A DNA stretch of 64,000 nt from Batillaria attramentaria (taxonomy: Eukaryota > Mollusca > Gastropoda > Batillariidae): positions 33,501-97,500 of the forward strand of contig JACVVK020000017.1 in assembly GCA_018292915.2 (NCBI GenBank), written 5' to 3'. The notes beneath the pieces are model-generated. The model was given only the letters and a program-made list of their open reading frames with translations, was not told the origin of the DNA and made no database searches. Shown here in pieces: positions 1 through 28,973 of this stretch. Numbering within the stretch: the first letter of the stretch is position 1; each line of letters starts with the position of its first letter. Position numbers and translations under genes: made by a program.

Positions 1-160
1 GGTGGTCGAATGGTAGAGCGTTGGACTTCTAATGCTCGGTTCGTGAGTTCGATCCGGCTGGGGCCAAATATTTGTGCTGGCTTTTTCATCGTTGCCCCGT
101 CTTTGATATCACCCGTAAGTGGTGGAAAAGGACGTTAAACCCCCAAACACCCACCCACCC
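1..160 (+). mobile_element. tRNA-derived SINE (family 1), 5' truncated by the window edge
   Basis: The left part is tRNA-like (GGTGGTCGAATGGTAGAGCG, then a B-box-like GAGTTCGATCC). The body GGGGCCAAATATTTGTGCTGGC..., GATATCACCC and GGACGTTAAAC...CACCCACCCACCC is shared with at least nine other copies in this window, in both orientations, which makes it a dispersed retroposon and not a tRNA gene. Confidence 0.8.
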
Positions 161-3100
161 TTATTCATCTGAGATACATCCTTCAGCGTCATGTGTTAAC
201 CCATACTTCGAAAACTGTGCCATTAACAGGCATGTTCATTAAGGCATATATAAAAAGTATTTGACCAGTTTGAAGTCAGTGCCAGGTATTGTACAGAGGC
301 TGTATCCCCCCCCCCCCAAAAAAAAATGGTACTCCCCTTCCTTCAAAATTAACAGTAGTGCTTATTCTACTGTATCAAATGTAAATAAAAAGAATGCTAG
401 GAGAAACCACGAAGAGGCTAACAGAGTACCAGATTTGACTGAATGAATTTTTAAATAATTATGCTGACATTTAGGGCACAATGCACAGATTCCTTTTTCT
501 TTTCTCATTTCTTTACAACTGCACAAGCACTTTGATTTTTTTTCTTAAATTACACTTTTCTTTCTTTACTAGAAACGTTGCAGTTTAATTTTCCGTATTA
601 ATTTGCAATTTTCTTCGAACACAGCACTTGCATGCTTTTTACAATACTTGGTTGGGTTGTATTTTTCAAATTTACACTTATTTTTGGAAATTTTTCTTCG
701 TGTGGTTGAAACTGCGGATAATACGGCTCTGAAGAAATATTAATTAATTAATGGCTTGCCAATTTTTGTTTTTAGATGCCTGCTTGGTCTTAGCCTAGTT
801 TTCCCGTGATCATACAAACGCCTTCAGCGGTCCGTACAAAGTTCCTAGCTACTGTAAAGTTCTTCGTTAAAAATCACCTGGATACAAAGATTTAAGTGGC
901 CTTTTCAGTATGTCTGTAATTGTATACGGCGCGTATCAGTATCTGAGGCTGCGGATATCAAGATATATTACACAAGCATTACAAGTGTATTGGTACCAAC
1001 AGTGACCAGATGAAAAGTATAACCCGCAGTGCCCCATCCCTGTTCTGGAACGTATATAAACTTGGACACGAAGTCAACACAACACAGAATCACCCAACAG
1101 GACACTTCTGTTAATGGTTGCAAAACCGGTTTGACCGCAGTACGGTACTTCCGGTGTCACAGAGGCTTAGTTAGGGAGACAGTTCAAGTCACTGATTACA
1201 GAGGAGTGCAAACGTTGACTTTGCAACGGCGCTGACACCGCGATGCTGCTAAAAAAAATACTTTTGCTGGTTCCTAGCTTAAAAATCCAGCTTGGCTTGC
1301 GCGGCTTTAAGCCCCTAAAAACTCAGTCACCCTTAACATCCAGCTACAAATAAGCTGCTTTTTTGTGTTGACTTCATGTCCTTTCTAAGTACTACCGTTA
1401 CGAACATCAGTAGCAGTTTTTACAGCTGTATCTCACAGGGGTGGCTCAGTGGTTTCTTTGGCCCCGAACTTCTCAACTGCCATACATGGTCATATTCCCC
1501 ACTCGGAGCACCTGGGTTCATGACTGTACACTATACCTGGCATTTTTGTCTACTCTGTTCAGTTTCTTGTCAGTGTAAAATCAGACGGCACCATTCTCAA
1601 CAAACCCCTTAAAATCTAACTCCAACTTTGGTGCTTTGTGTTCTGTGGATCCTGGGTTATGGCGTTAGGTTAGGTACCCGACTGATTCCTGATGTCCTAA
1701 ACCATTTGGACACCCCTGTGTACCAAACACAGCTGTAGCTGTACAGCCGGAAATAGGTGACCGTACCCTCCGCTTCATGTGCTTATGTGAGCAGTGGCTT
1801 TTGTGAACTGCTTTAGTTTTTGTGCGCTTGCAGATGCGTAGTGCAAGAAAACAGACTGCTTTTATGCGCTGTGTCGTCTGTATTTTATTGTACCTTTGTT
1901 GTATATCTAAAACCAGTATCTTCTTATATATATTTGAGTGACATTTGAAGCAAACTTTAGGAGCAAACTGATGTGTTACTTCAAAGAAAATAGTCTTCAA
2001 AGCTGAATGTGAAATCTGTCTGTACTGTTGGATTTCCTCTTCTTTTCTCTTACTCTAATCTTTCTTTTATTCTTCTGCTGCTTTTATTCATCTTTTCCTC
2101 TGAGCAGTTTCTTCTGTCCTTTAGTCTTATGACTCTTTCCAACTCAGTAAATTCAATTCAATTCAATTCAAGATATATTTAATATTCCTCGCGGAAAATT
2201 GTATAATGATCATGAAAAAAAGTCACACAGAGAAATCAACATAAAAATTGTACAAAAGTATCATCGCAATTGGCATGACAGAATTAATTGTTTGAAGACG
2301 TCTGCTGAAAGACAAGGTCCTGACATGAGTTTGCATACATCAACACACAGAGGGGAATAATATTGTAGGCCTAGTCTGGTTCGCTGACAATTCCTGTGTC
2401 AAAATACTGAATCACCATTTCGCGTTTGAAATACGAGGTCTCGGGTGATATCGACAAATCTTTGATCCATTGCGCAAAGCCAACCTCTGAGAATCAGCAC
2501 AGGTGTGGTGCGTAATGCAGATAATATAATATTATAATCATTTCCTTCCTCAGAAGACCTCAAGCACAGTTGACATTTTCGCCACAGAGCTGAAACGGAA
2601 ACATATTCGTTGGTGTTTCTCTACGCCAAGAATACCTCTCAACATCTTTTTGTGGACCTCCCCAAAAAGCACTTCTCATATAGCGATGAAACCATATCGC
2701 AGAAATTTAGGAAGGCATCAATTCCCCCAGTTTGGTCGCATTGTCTACATAGTGCATGCAAGTCCTTTTGGATTCTCCACATGTTCCCCATTTGCAAACC
2801 TAGAAAGTAGTGAATTTTACACAGCTATTTCAGTTGTACATGATAATTTCTGTCAAAGCATGCTGTTAAATGATGTATTTTTTGCAGTTGAGTTCGGAAA
2901 CACAAACCAGCTTATTTTTGTTGACCACAGCACTACAGGGCCATTATAATTTACATCTGTGTACACCAGAATCTAACACTCGCATTACTGAAAGTGTCAG
3001 CGTTTAAATTAAGTATGCTAGCAGAATTGAGACTTCCTCCATTTACTGAAACTTCCATTTAGCGATTCACAGACAAACACAAACAAGACAACATTGAACA

Positions 3101-3177
3101 AAGCGCAATTAGCGAGTGATACGCTGGTAGCCATAGGAAGAAAACATTCTTTTCAATAATAAGAAAAAGAGATGAAC
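161..3177. other. non-coding flank, no gene seen
   Basis: AT-rich sequence with no ORF of convincing composition and no recognisable exon. It holds a tRNA-like/SINE-like scrap around 1435-1530 (GGGTGGCTCAGTGG...) and a LINE tail at 2153. It may be an intron of gene C, whose first exon in the window starts with a splice acceptor at 4454. Confidence 0.5.
2153..2345 (-). mobile_element. 3' end of a non-LTR retrotransposon (LINE tail)
   Basis: Read on the minus strand, an AT-rich 3' end finishes in tandem TTGAA units (AATTC repeats at 2153-2171 on plus). Short-repeat tails of this kind end several other minus-strand elements in the window (7657, 7905, 46545, 54540, 61106). Only 3' untranslated sequence is left, so the family is inferred. 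Confidence 0.45.
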
Positions 3178-3300
3178 GAGGTGGAAGGGCGTTTGACAGT
3201 CAATTCTCGGGTCGCGAGTTCGAATCCCGGCTGGGAGCATTCGTGCTGGTTTTTTCTTCGCCCAGCTGTCCCCTGTATCACCTTTTCATGACTGCACGCC
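3178..3300 (+). mobile_element. SINE family 1, degraded copy
   Basis: GAGGTGGAAGGGCGTTTGACAGTCAATTCTCGGGTCGCGAGTTCGAATCCCGGCTGGGAGCA matches the tRNA-like head of the family-1 SINE (B box GAGTTCGAATCCC), followed by a degraded body (GTGCTGGTTTTTTC...CCCTGTATCACC). Confidence 0.6.
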
Positions 3301-3341
3301 ACCAACCACGCAACAAGCATAATGAATAATAATAGTAAATA

Positions 3342-3388
3342 ATAGTACTTGTTTAGCGCTTAATCTCGCAGGAAAGCAACTCATAGCG

Positions 3389-3391
<3 letters not shown>
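3342..3391 (+). repeat. short dispersed repeat, second copy at 8925-8972
   Basis: TAGTACTTGTTTAGCGCTTAATCTCGCAGGAAAGCAACTCATAGCGCT recurs almost unchanged near 8925-8972 (TAGTACTTGCTTAGCGCTTAATCTCACAGG...). It is probably the end of another SINE. Confidence 0.6.
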
Positions 3392-3442
<51 letters not shown>

Positions 3443-3463
3443 ACACACACACTCACACACACA

Positions 3464-3502
<39 letters not shown>

Positions 3503-3523
3503 ACACACACTCACACACACACA

Positions 3524-3578
<55 letters not shown>
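3392..3578. repeat. (AC)n microsatellite with TCAC interruptions
   Basis: About 187 bp of AC repeats, broken at near-regular intervals by TCAC. The Cys/Val minus-strand ORF here is a repeat artefact. Confidence 0.95.
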
Positions 3579-3580
<2 letters not shown>

Positions 3581-4454
3581 CTGATGAACTGTTGAACTTA
3601 CCAATGAGCTGGAAGACAAAAAGCCTTTTTTCACATAGATGATCACGCCCACGCCGAGGTATCATTCTAATACCCTTAGTCATAAACTGACCCCAAAAAT
3701 CAAAATAAAACAGAGTGACAATTTAACAAATGTGAAGGAATGGTTCTGTGTTTTGGACGATTCAATAGACGACGAATTCGAATGACAGGCGCAACACCAA
3801 ACACAAACAGTAAAACTACAACAGTAGTAATATTTGAGGAAAAATGAAAATGGGCAAAGATTATTAACAAGAAACCTGAACTGTTTCTTTTACTGTGTAC
3901 TGTGTATAAAATTATAGTCACCAGTGCTGTAATGATATTAGTATGTTAGTGCTATTTTTCTCCACATTTAAGTCTCACGCACATCCCAAAAAGATAAGCT
4001 GCATTTCCATAAGCATTTGTCATATCACAGGTAAGTAGAATTCATTCTTACGACAATGCATATTTCTGCAGTTTAGCAAAGTGTTGGGTCGCTATTCGGT
4101 ATACAGAACGCTGTCAGTGGGAGTTCTACGATGTGACAAGACCAATCTCGTTGCTGCATCTGTCAGTACTGCATATGTGGAACACCTAAGACTAACATGC
4201 AGACACAAAGGGAACGACTTCAATCACTGTGGCCTTTAAATTAGGTCCAAAACCTCACTCAGTGTGTGCAGTGACCACTACCATCGTAAAAGAACTGCAG
4301 TTCAGCAGCTGTTAGATGTGTTAGGATATCAGCATTTGTAGTTCTGTAGGTGATCCACTGACTTCAGTGTATTGAGATTGTCTGTCACACTGTAGTGCTC
4401 CCACGTTCCAAGGTGCCGTCTGAATGGCTTCTCTTGACGTCGTCATACTTGCAG
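3579..4454 (+). other. non-coding sequence ending in the gene C splice acceptor
   Basis: No gene is seen in 3579-4450. The last bases, CGTCATACTTGCAG at 4441-4454, form a good 3' splice site. The ORF runs upstream of it to an ATG at 4395, but composition changes at the AG and the intron-exon reading is preferred. Confidence 0.55.
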
Positions 4455-20061
<15,607 letters not shown>

Positions 20062-22890
20062 CCTCGACCTTCATCCCGTGACATGGACCTTGATCTTCTT
20101 GGGGCGAGCCACGACAGCATTTCACTGCTGAGATTTATTGTTTTAATGCGCCCGGGGGTGCCTCGACCCTGCGAAACCCTTGCGATTCGGTTTACAATTT
20201 GTTGTGTGTTTGGAGTCATTTGACTCTGTGCTGTGATCCATTCTGTATGTGGAAGAGGCTTCAGAGACGTACCACGATGACGTCTGACTTCACACTGGCC
20301 GAGAGTTTACCGCGGGTGGGTCTTTCCCTGGTAGCCTGTGCTGCTGCTGTTGTTTGCAGGCACTGCCAGTGAAGGCTTTCTCACAGGATAATGCTCGAGC
20401 GAACGGGAAACACAACGGCCAAAAGAACTGTGCTCTGCTGCAGCAGCTTTGTAAAATACAACTCACGAAAAGAGCTCCTACAACCATTAGCGCAAAACCT
20501 GTAACGGTCTAATGTAAGTTACTGGGGTCTTTTTGTGAACCATCTTCCAGTGTGACACATTGTCGCTGCTCAAAATTCCTAACATTTCTTTTCCTCCCAG
20601 AAAGCTATGTCTCGTCTACATTAACTGAATGGCTCTCTTGTTCTTGCTGAAAAAAACTCGGGGTAATGTGCTCTTCGTGGGTCATTTACTATTAGCATGC
20701 ATCTTACACACCCAGTGTAAGAACCTTAAAAATTTTTTTAAAAAAACAAAAAAACCGACGTTCAACATGGTGAGGCGTGTCTGCGTACCACCAAGAAAAT
20801 CTAACCTGAAAAGGAGAAGAAGTTACTAACCCATAACTTTTGACAACTTGCACGGGCGCGCAAGTATCTAAGAACTTCAACGGTCTGTACTCATGGGTAC
20901 GGAAGAGAACGCGTTCGATAATGCATCAAGGTATTGTGGTCATGTAACAATACAACATGGTACCTGCAGGGAACACACGTTCTTTGGTAAGATCCAGACG
21001 GACATTTGGCGAATTTTTCGCACTTTGATGTCGGAAGTATTGAACCGGACGTGAGGTCCGATTGGCCAGAGTGGCTGTTGAAAATCCAAAACTGCCCAAC
21101 ACTAACAAAACAAGTTCGTTTTCAAGCTGGTTTGGACCATAGACGGTTACAAATTTCACCAGAGCACATAATGCCACATACTGCTACTTTTTTTCTATTT
21201 CACATTTATTCTCTTGGTGTTCCAGTAATGAAGAACAAGGTCTTTCTTTACCAAAATGATACTTCTGACTCAGATACGTGTGGTCGTGTGTTTTTCTAGT
21301 TTTCAGTGAAATTCTTCCCCCTCGATTTTTATCTCTTGACCCCCCCCTTATGACCCCATTATGACGGTGATTTAACATGAGCCAGTCTAGTGCTGTTTCT
21401 TTGGGTTATTCTAGACCTTTGCTCAAGCACACGAAGCAGGGATGTGTCTGTCTAGGAGTTCTCATCTCTGAAACAGATAAACTGTGTGTTGTCTGCAAAA
21501 CAGGATGTGGAAACCAAATCTGGATCTTGATTCTGGATCTGGATTTTCTTGACAGATCGTTACACCCATATTCAAGTTCCGGTTTCGTTGTGTCACGGGT
21601 ATGTGTTAATTTACAGATGAAGCAACGGCGCACAAAAAACAAACCAAAACAAAAAAACAACTCCAGTTTGTTGACCCATGTGTTAAAACTGAACAAACAA
21701 CTGTGTTGGTGGATTTGGAATCACATGACCAGAGGCGCTGATTGCTATTGGATGGCTGTGTTGGCCCACACAAAGACCTCCATTCACGCTGGTTTGGATT
21801 TGTGGTTTTTCAAACCTATGTCCTCCTACACGCACCCCCCCTCCCCCACCCCTTTTGACAAAATTCCGGAGGACATTTTATATCACACATTGTACCCCCA
21901 TTTTTTTCTGATACACACGCTCTCTCTTTGCGATTTATGCATTTTTTTCTGTATCAACAAGTTTTCATCCAACATCTACAAATGAGGACTTTTTTAATTC
22001 TATTGTGGAGACATTCAGTGAGTGTTTGTCACCATTGATTGTTTTGTTAAGTGACCCAAACTGTTTTTTTGCTGTGGTGTTCTGAAAGAGGAGACGGAAC
22101 GTACATACTGCTCTTCGGCTGACTGGCTCGGCCTTGCAATGCTGTGAGTGGAAGGTTGACACGGACTGTGTTCGGTCTGTAATTTACGTTAGCGAAGAAG
22201 GTTTTCGCACGGTACTGTTTCGACACGGGGGAAAAAAGACGCGTGTCCATATATATACTCTTGTGTAATTGTCTCTTGGTGTGTACATATTACAAGATAC
22301 TTTCTTCGTTCTTTTTCCCCCTCTCTTCAGACTGTGATAAAGTCAGTTGTGTGTCTTGTGAGCGCGTTGCATGCTTCACTCAATTCACTGTTAATAATTA
22401 ATTAATTAACTTAATTAATTAATCGTGTACAGCAATTATTATATTCATACATAATATACTCCCAACCCTGCCTCTCCCTTCACCTTGCCACAAGTACACG
22501 TTCACTGTGTGTTACGTCACGTATGTATTTTTTCCTGTGACGTATTTTGGATTTCCTGTGACGTCATTCCAAAATAACACGTAACCCGACCCCGCAATGT
22601 ACGTTTTTTCCATACTGATATCTGCACGTAGATGTAAGGAATTTCTTGATGCACCCTGTGTCCAATATTCTTCATCTTCATACTGTACTACGTATATATA
22701 AATATATTCCTCAGCAAAAAAAAAGTATATATCTATGTGCTCTGCAGGATTTTTTTCCAGATACGATCGTTGTCCACATGCTCACTTTTTAGACCAAGTC
22801 ATCGCTTTCAGACCGGTCTTCTGGATCCTAGATCTCGCCACTGACGTCACAGCCTATTAGTTCAGAAATCGGCAAGCAGGAAATGCTAGT
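20062..22890 (+). other. gene C 3' UTR and downstream sequence
   Basis: Follows the TGA at 20059. The UTR end is not clear. The nearest good AATAAA motifs on this strand are at about 23181 and 26287, both distant. A 202-codon ORF at 21377-21985 has no recognisable composition and is judged chance. Confidence 0.4.
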
Positions 22891-22894
22891 CTCC

Positions 22895-23145
22895 TCATTC
22901 AAGTTCAAAATACTTGATTCATCCCTCATGGGACAATTAACTGTTCATTTTAGAGCAGCATCCTCAACCGTTGGTAAGCATGCAACACACAGCAACCCGT
23001 TCGCTTGAAACCAAAACTTAATCGAAAGAGTTAGTTTAGTCCTTTTGGCTCATAGAGAAGCATAGGGCCTCAACAGCTCTCCTCCATCTCACTCTGTCCC
23101 TGGCGCAGGTCTTGGCCTCCTCCCATGTCAGGCCGGAGAAAGAAG
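22895..23145 (-). mobile_element. LINE remnants: 3' tail and an ORF2 C-terminal scrap
   Basis: At 22895-22960 the minus strand shows a 3' end (AATTGTCCCATGAGGGATGA...ACTTGAATG). At 23040-23145 the minus strand reads GLTWEEAKTCARDRVRWRRA then VEALCFSMSQKD. This resembles the W-x-E-x-A-x-x-R-x-x-W-R block at the C-terminus of many non-LTR ORF2 proteins. The two parts may come from different elements. Confidence 0.55.
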
Positions 23146-26100
23146 AGTAGCTAGAACACCCAAGAAAAAAAAACAAGAAAAATAAAAGGCACGGCTTCAC
23201 TACTCCACTCTCCAGTTCTCGAACGGCTTAAAAAAAACAAAAACAAAAAACACGTGTGCCCGTCAGGAGAAAAACAAAGTCCTCACAAAGAAAATCCGGA
23301 TGTGACCAACGCGCACACTTGCCAAACCAACTCACCCTTATACTCAGATCGATCGCAACAACCGCTGATTTATCTGAGTGTCTGAGTAATATGACATTAA
23401 ATTTTTTATGGTGGAATTTGGATACCAGCCTTAACTGAAGTTGACAGCTTGAGGCGCGTTTTTTTTTTTTTCCCCCGCCTACCGACGTAAGAACCTAGTA
23501 GATCTAAATTTCCACAAAAAGGAGTCCGTGAGCTGTCATAGCCTGAGGTAAAACCACATAAAACTGACGATGACCCAGCTTGCAAAAAAAAAATCAAACT
23601 GGATATCCCTCGTTTATGACAGCTATGTGTCGGCAGATCGTCATAAGAAAAAATGGCGGAAAACCGTGACCCTTCTATGAACCGGTTAGTAGGATCACAC
23701 CAGACATTCTCTGGTTAAATCAGTTGACGTGTACGTGATCTACAAAGTGTCGTCTGCTCGGAACTCGATGGGGAGGCCATAGCGATATTGTTTCACTTTT
23801 CTTTGAATCCGCAGGGGAAAAAAAATGTTCGAGATTACAGAAGTTACGACAAAGGAATGAACGACTGTGACCTAAACTATTGAAAAGCTGTCACGCGGAC
23901 CTCTGCGTCCATCAGCATCGCCTATCTGAGTTATCAAGGCTCATACTGCTTGACGACAGTTGCGAGATCTTGTGATCTGAGATCCTCTAGATGCAACGCA
24001 CATTTCTGTGGTGGTGTGGTGTTCTTTTCATTTGAAGACGATTGTAACATTTCTGATTGTATTGTTGGCTGATTTACAGGGTTGTAGACAAGTATTATTT
24101 TCCCCCAGTAGACCTCTGATTTATTTTACGGTGGGGTATGCAATATCTGTAATTTTTTGTACACACAGGAAAATGTGATGCATGCGAGAAAGAGAGAAAG
24201 AGGGGAGAGAGAGGGAGAGAAAGAGATCAGTCTGAAAGTTTCCAACTTAAGCTGAATTTGAAATTCACTCAGCTCTCAGCTCTTTGTGCAGTCGTCAATT
24301 CTTTCAGTTCAGCCGTGCTAGAATTTCCTTTTATCTCCTTTGTGGCATATATCTCGGAATTTATGACTTGGAAACGTCGGTGTAGTGCGTTTGGGGTTGA
24401 AGTCGCCGACGCCGGGTTTTCTACGATAACTTTTTATGGGCCCACTTTTGAGTACTTCTGGCAGAGAAAAAAGTTATTCAGGAAGTTCTGACCTAATATC
24501 AATATCAACAATCAATGCTCTATGTCATTCCCTTTTGTCTCTTTGTTTGTTTGTTTGTTTGTTTGTTGTTTTTCTCAGCGTAAGTGAAACCGGCCTAAAT
24601 CCACATTTTCGCTTTTTTCTTCTTCCTTTTTCTTTGAAGGGGGGGGGGGGGGGGGGGGGGGCGTGACAAGTCCGGTTATTCCAAACTAATACTTTGACGT
24701 TATTCGCTGACATCACTATTCCTTACTACCTCTTGAAGGTCTTAAGAGTGCACGTCAATTACTGAACGAGTTTACTATCGATGTCACGAGTAAAATTTTT
24801 GGCTCTTTTCTTTATTTTGCAATTTTTTACCTCATAATTTGACGATACATTTCACTTATGCCGAGATTGTTAGCCCACTCGAATCAATGTTTATGGTTGG
24901 AAAAAGGCCAGTAGCTTACGAATTATTTCTTTTCCCAAAACATCATCGAACAAAGAATTTTCCAAAGATTATCTCCATAAACTTGTTGGTGACCACAACT
25001 CCAAACGCTCTATACTCAAAAGTTGCTTCGTCTTTGCTTTGCGCGTTGCACAGCCAATGGATGGGGCTAACCTTTCCCCCCTTGTAACAGTTTCTTCTCC
25101 TGTGGCTTTTTTCGTTTGGAGAGGAGCAGGAGGTGGACAGAACCAAAATAATATTTCATGACGGGTCCGACATAATAGTCTCAAATCTCCATCTTCCATT
25201 TTGTCTTTTGTGTTCTATGCAAATGATACAGCAACCTTCCTCTCCTTGGCCCCTGGAATCCTCAGAAGGTTTTGTGTGGTCAGGACTCTGCAGTGATTGA
25301 GACAGAAAACAACTCATGCTCAGTTCCTTTATTTGTTTCAGGTGCCCCGCTCCCTAAAAACTAACCAGTGACGTTTGCTGAAAATGACGCCTTTTTGACG
25401 TCGTTATCACTCAAGGGTCTTTGGTCTTATCCTGTGAAACTAACTCATAAAGAAAATGTTGATGTCGTTTGACGCTTATAGGATGGCCCAGTAGACCTCA
25501 TTTGGAACAAACAAAGAAAGAAGTGGGGGGCTGTATAACGCTTATGGTACGACCCAGTAGATCTCGTTCGAAACAAAAACAAATGTGTAGGTTGTTTCAC
25601 GCTTATGGTGTGACCAAGCAGACCTCATTTGAAACAGTTGTTAAGGTCGTTTGAAGGTTATAAAATGACCCTGTAGATCTTATTTGAAAACAAATCCTGA
25701 AACTACAACATTTCTTTAGACGTCTTGGTACATCTTAACATGTCATGAGACATCTTCGTTTCATGAATGCGATGGGTTAAACGTAAAAGACGAAACCTGA
25801 TCTGTTCACGGACTGGAGTGTATGCGAAGTCGAAACTGAATTAAATCTAACTATTGAGTGTAGACAGAGTGAAGCGGGAAGGCTGACCGTAAGACAAAAC
25901 AGAAGAACGTGTTCATCAAAGCGTTTTGTGATGAATGCCAAGCAGACTGATAAACCCCACTGTAGTAATAATATCAATGTGATGTAGAACCTTCTGTAAT
26001 ATTATGCAAATTCGTTTGTGTGCACAGTTTGTCGAATGGGCTGGTGGAAAGTTGTGTTTGTTGCAGCAAAACTTGTGTTAGATGTTTTCATGAGAGCTAT

Positions 26101-26672
26101 AGTGTGTGTGTCTGTGTGTACAGATCTCCTTATCACTCAAACACGATCGCGCGAGCATGTTCGGCAGAAATCGGACTTGAGGCGATTATTACTGATATTT
26201 ATGTAAATACCTACGAACGTCTGGTAGTCACTGTTCGGAATCTTCTCTTGGAAAATGACGTAATCAGTTCTTTTCTGCTGTTGCAGAATAAAGCTTGTAA
26301 GATCTGGTTCACGTACATTCAGTACAATAGCTCAGTCTACTAGGCAGATTCCAGAAAGTAATGCCAGGGTATGCCCTTCAGTTGCTAGAAATCAGTCATT
26401 TAGATTAATGTTTTAGTTGCCGGAGCATGCCGTTGGTAGTTATTAATATACACGAATACGCTAAAAGAAGGGGTTGGGGGAGGGGCGTTCTTGAGTGAGT
26501 TGAGAGGCGTCTGGTCAGACGGGTCAGACACGTGTTGATCTTGTTGACGGTTCCTTTTCTTCGTATCCAGGTGGTTGCGATGGCAATAAAAATTAGATCT
26601 TTGGTTCAGGTTCTATCTGTGTACCTCTGAAATCAGCGTCGTGGAAGGAATCCTTTGGAAAGAAAGTGTGTG

Positions 26673-26678
<6 letters not shown>
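23146..26678. other. intergenic sequence, no gene seen
   Basis: Contains a GA-rich tract (24187-24228), (GTTT)n near 24543-24566, a run of about 23 G (24639-24661) and a degenerate 65-bp repeat (25455-25695). AATAAA occurs at about 26287 and 26587. Confidence 0.5.
25455..25695. repeat. degenerate tandem repeat, period about 65 bp, four copies
   Basis: Each copy carries a variant of GACGCTTATAGGATGGCCCA followed by GTAGACCTCATTTGGAACAA. The copies differ from one another at many positions. Confidence 0.7.
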
Positions 26679-26755
<77 letters not shown>

Positions 26756-26760
26756 CGTAA

Positions 26761-26793
<33 letters not shown>

Positions 26794-26797
26794 AGAT
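26679..26797. repeat. (TG)n followed by (GA)n
   Basis: About 77 bp of TG, then GAGAGA up to 26797. The ORFs here are repeat artefacts. Confidence 0.95.
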
Positions 26798-27092
26798 TTG
26801 CACTGTTACGTAGCTCTCTTTTGGTTGTCTCTTGCATGTGTCATTATATGTTTGTTCAAGTTTGTTTGTTTGTCCGGTTGTTGAGGGCAACATTTTGCAC
26901 TCGTTTTAGATGGCAACGAATTTCCTTCTGTTATTCTCTGTAACGGGAGAACTGATTGCATTTATTTCGTGGAGTGGATGCGTTGAAGTGAATGTTGCAG
27001 TACCACACCCACACCCACACCCACCCGTCTCCCTGCAACTCCCCCCCACCCCCCACCCACCCCCCCAAAAAAGTAAAACAAAGCATTTGTCG

Positions 27093-27095
<3 letters not shown>

Positions 27096-27138
<43 letters not shown>

Positions 27139-27220
27139 TTATTATTAGCCGCGAAATAAGCTTTGTTGCTTGCGCGGCGTTCAGCCCTAAATAACTAACC
27201 AACTATTATTATTATTGGAC
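27096..27220 (-). repeat. (ATT)n tract with SINE-like 3' end
   Basis: (TTA)n at 27096-27135 is followed by TTATTAGCCGCGAAATAAGC...GCGCGGCGTTCAGCCCTAAATAACTAACCAAC. A similar phrase (GGCTTGCGCGGCTTTAAGCCCCTAAAAACT) is at 1291-1322. It is probably the end of another SINE family. Confidence 0.45.
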
Positions 27221-27689
27221 AATAATGTAACTACGACTGCAGGGTATACTTGTTTTGAAGAAACAATCCAAACAAAGTGAAACAAGGCATATGTTTGTTG
27301 GCATCCTTTGTTATTGTACAGCGATCTGTAAGATAGTAAGTAGATGGGTGTTCTTGTTTACGGATGTGTTGAGATCGGTGGTACTACTGGTTTTTCATCT
27401 GTTCCAAACCACTTGTTGACAAGTCTTTCAGTACAGAAGAGTCTGCTTTCCAAGGAGATGTCTGCTTTCAACAGTGAAGTAGACTGCTTGCGTAGTGCGT
27501 TACAGAACCATGGCCCCGTTCACACAGGACAGTTGACGGATAGTCTGCGTCTTCTTGGTGTACTCGAGTTTTTGTTTTTTTGTTGTTTTGGGGAGGGGGA
27601 GGGGGGGGGGCTGCCCCAACTCTTTGCCGGCTCCAGTGGTGTTCCTCCCTGGTAATGGGTGGAATCCACGGAGAGCTCGGAAGCTGGGA

Positions 27690-28096
27690 CAATTTTTATT
27701 ATGCATGATGATGGAGATGAGGATGATGGTATTGTAAGATGATGCTATGGAGGTCCGTGTGGTTTGGGACTGCGGGACAGGGCCGCATTCCACGCTTCTT
27801 GTCATAAATATCCCGGCATTAACCAGGCCCGGGAACTACGGGCACCTGCGGTGCCGGCCGTGTAATCATCCACATCATAAGACGTGTCATACCGAGGGAA
27901 GCACCCCCAAAGTCGCACCCGAGAAGTGGGTGAAACTCGGCTGTGTGGCAACAGCCTCCCCATTGGGTCCATTGCACACCCGCTCTGGGTAGGAGCCGAC
28001 CTAGGTAGGAAAAATCCCGCTTACCTCGGCTGGGACTCGAACCCGGGTCTCCCGGTCCATGGTCCGAAGTGCTAACCACTACACTACGGGGGCCGG
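27690..28096 (-). mobile_element. tRNA-derived SINE, family 3 (about 400 bp)
   Basis: On the minus strand the head reads CCCCCGTAGTGTAGTGGTTA (A-box region) and GGGTTCGAGTCCCAGC (B box). A long unique body and a tail with CATCATC units follow (about 27700-27730). A second stem that would complete a tRNA is not seen, so it is not called a tRNA gene. Confidence 0.7.
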
Positions 28097-28811
28097 TGGT
28101 GTATTCGGGTGTCATTCTGTACACTGTGCGTTCTGTACACTGGTGAGCCGTGGGAAACTCTGAAACTCAAAACTGTCTAGAGAGTGTACAAATTTGTCGT
28201 TTTGACAGTTTGTCTGATTTGTCCTGTGTGAACTGTGGTACATAAGGCGGTAATATTTTGAGAAGATGTAAAAGCTTGAAACAAAGTCCAGTGTTATACA
28301 ACAGACCAGAAGAGTGTGATGACTTGATTGTTTGTTGCTGGTTTTAGTTAATTTTTTTCCTTTCGGGTTTTTTTTTTCTCTTTCAAATACATTGTACGTT
28401 GCTGCCTGCACCCTTACGGTATCTACGAGGTGTGCATTGCTTTCGATTTATCTGTGAATCTTGTGACCGTATAGTTAATTGTTTAACACTTTGCCCGTGT
28501 TGAAAGAAGCAGTTCAGGTATGGTGTCAGAGCTGGAAGCTATCTCAGCAGAAACGAATGAAATCCACAAAAAAACTACAAAAGATTTTCTCAGTTTTCTT
28601 TTTGTTTGTGTCCCGACGTTGGTACCTATATTGATATTAGCTCTTTTCTAGTTTACTTGTTATAACGTTCTCTCAAATTTTTAATGTGCTCCGAAGACAA
28701 TTGCACTGGCAATGACATTTCTGCATTTTCATTAGTCCAGCCTGTTTTTGTTAGGCACTCTTGAGATGGTTGGCCAGATTTGGTAAATAGCCAAATGCGG
28801 GTGTGTGTGGG

Positions 28812-28973
28812 CGTGTTTAGGAGTTTAACGTCCTTTTCCTCCACGTAAGGGTGATGTCAAAGACGAGGCAACGAGGAAAAGGCCTGCACAAATATTTGGC
28901 CCCAGCCGGGATTCGAACTCACGACCCGAGCATTGAAAGTCCTACGCTCTACCATTCGGCCACCCCGGCTCCC
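28812..28973 (-). mobile_element. tRNA-derived SINE, family 1
   Basis: Reverse complement of the family: GGTGGCCGAATGGTAGAGCG, GAGTTCGAATCCCGGCTGGG, GGCCAAATATTTGTG and GGACGTTAAAC are all present. Confidence 0.8.

Noticed and set aside
21377..21985. 202-codon ORF downstream of gene C
   Set aside because: No domain, no splice or start context, and composition like AT-rich non-coding sequence. Judged chance in the 3' flank.
28040..28096. tRNA gene on the minus strand (GTAGTGTAGTGGTTAGCACT ... GGTTCGAGTCCC)
   Set aside because: It has A and B boxes but no closing acceptor stem, and it is followed by a long SINE body with a tail. Called a SINE head.
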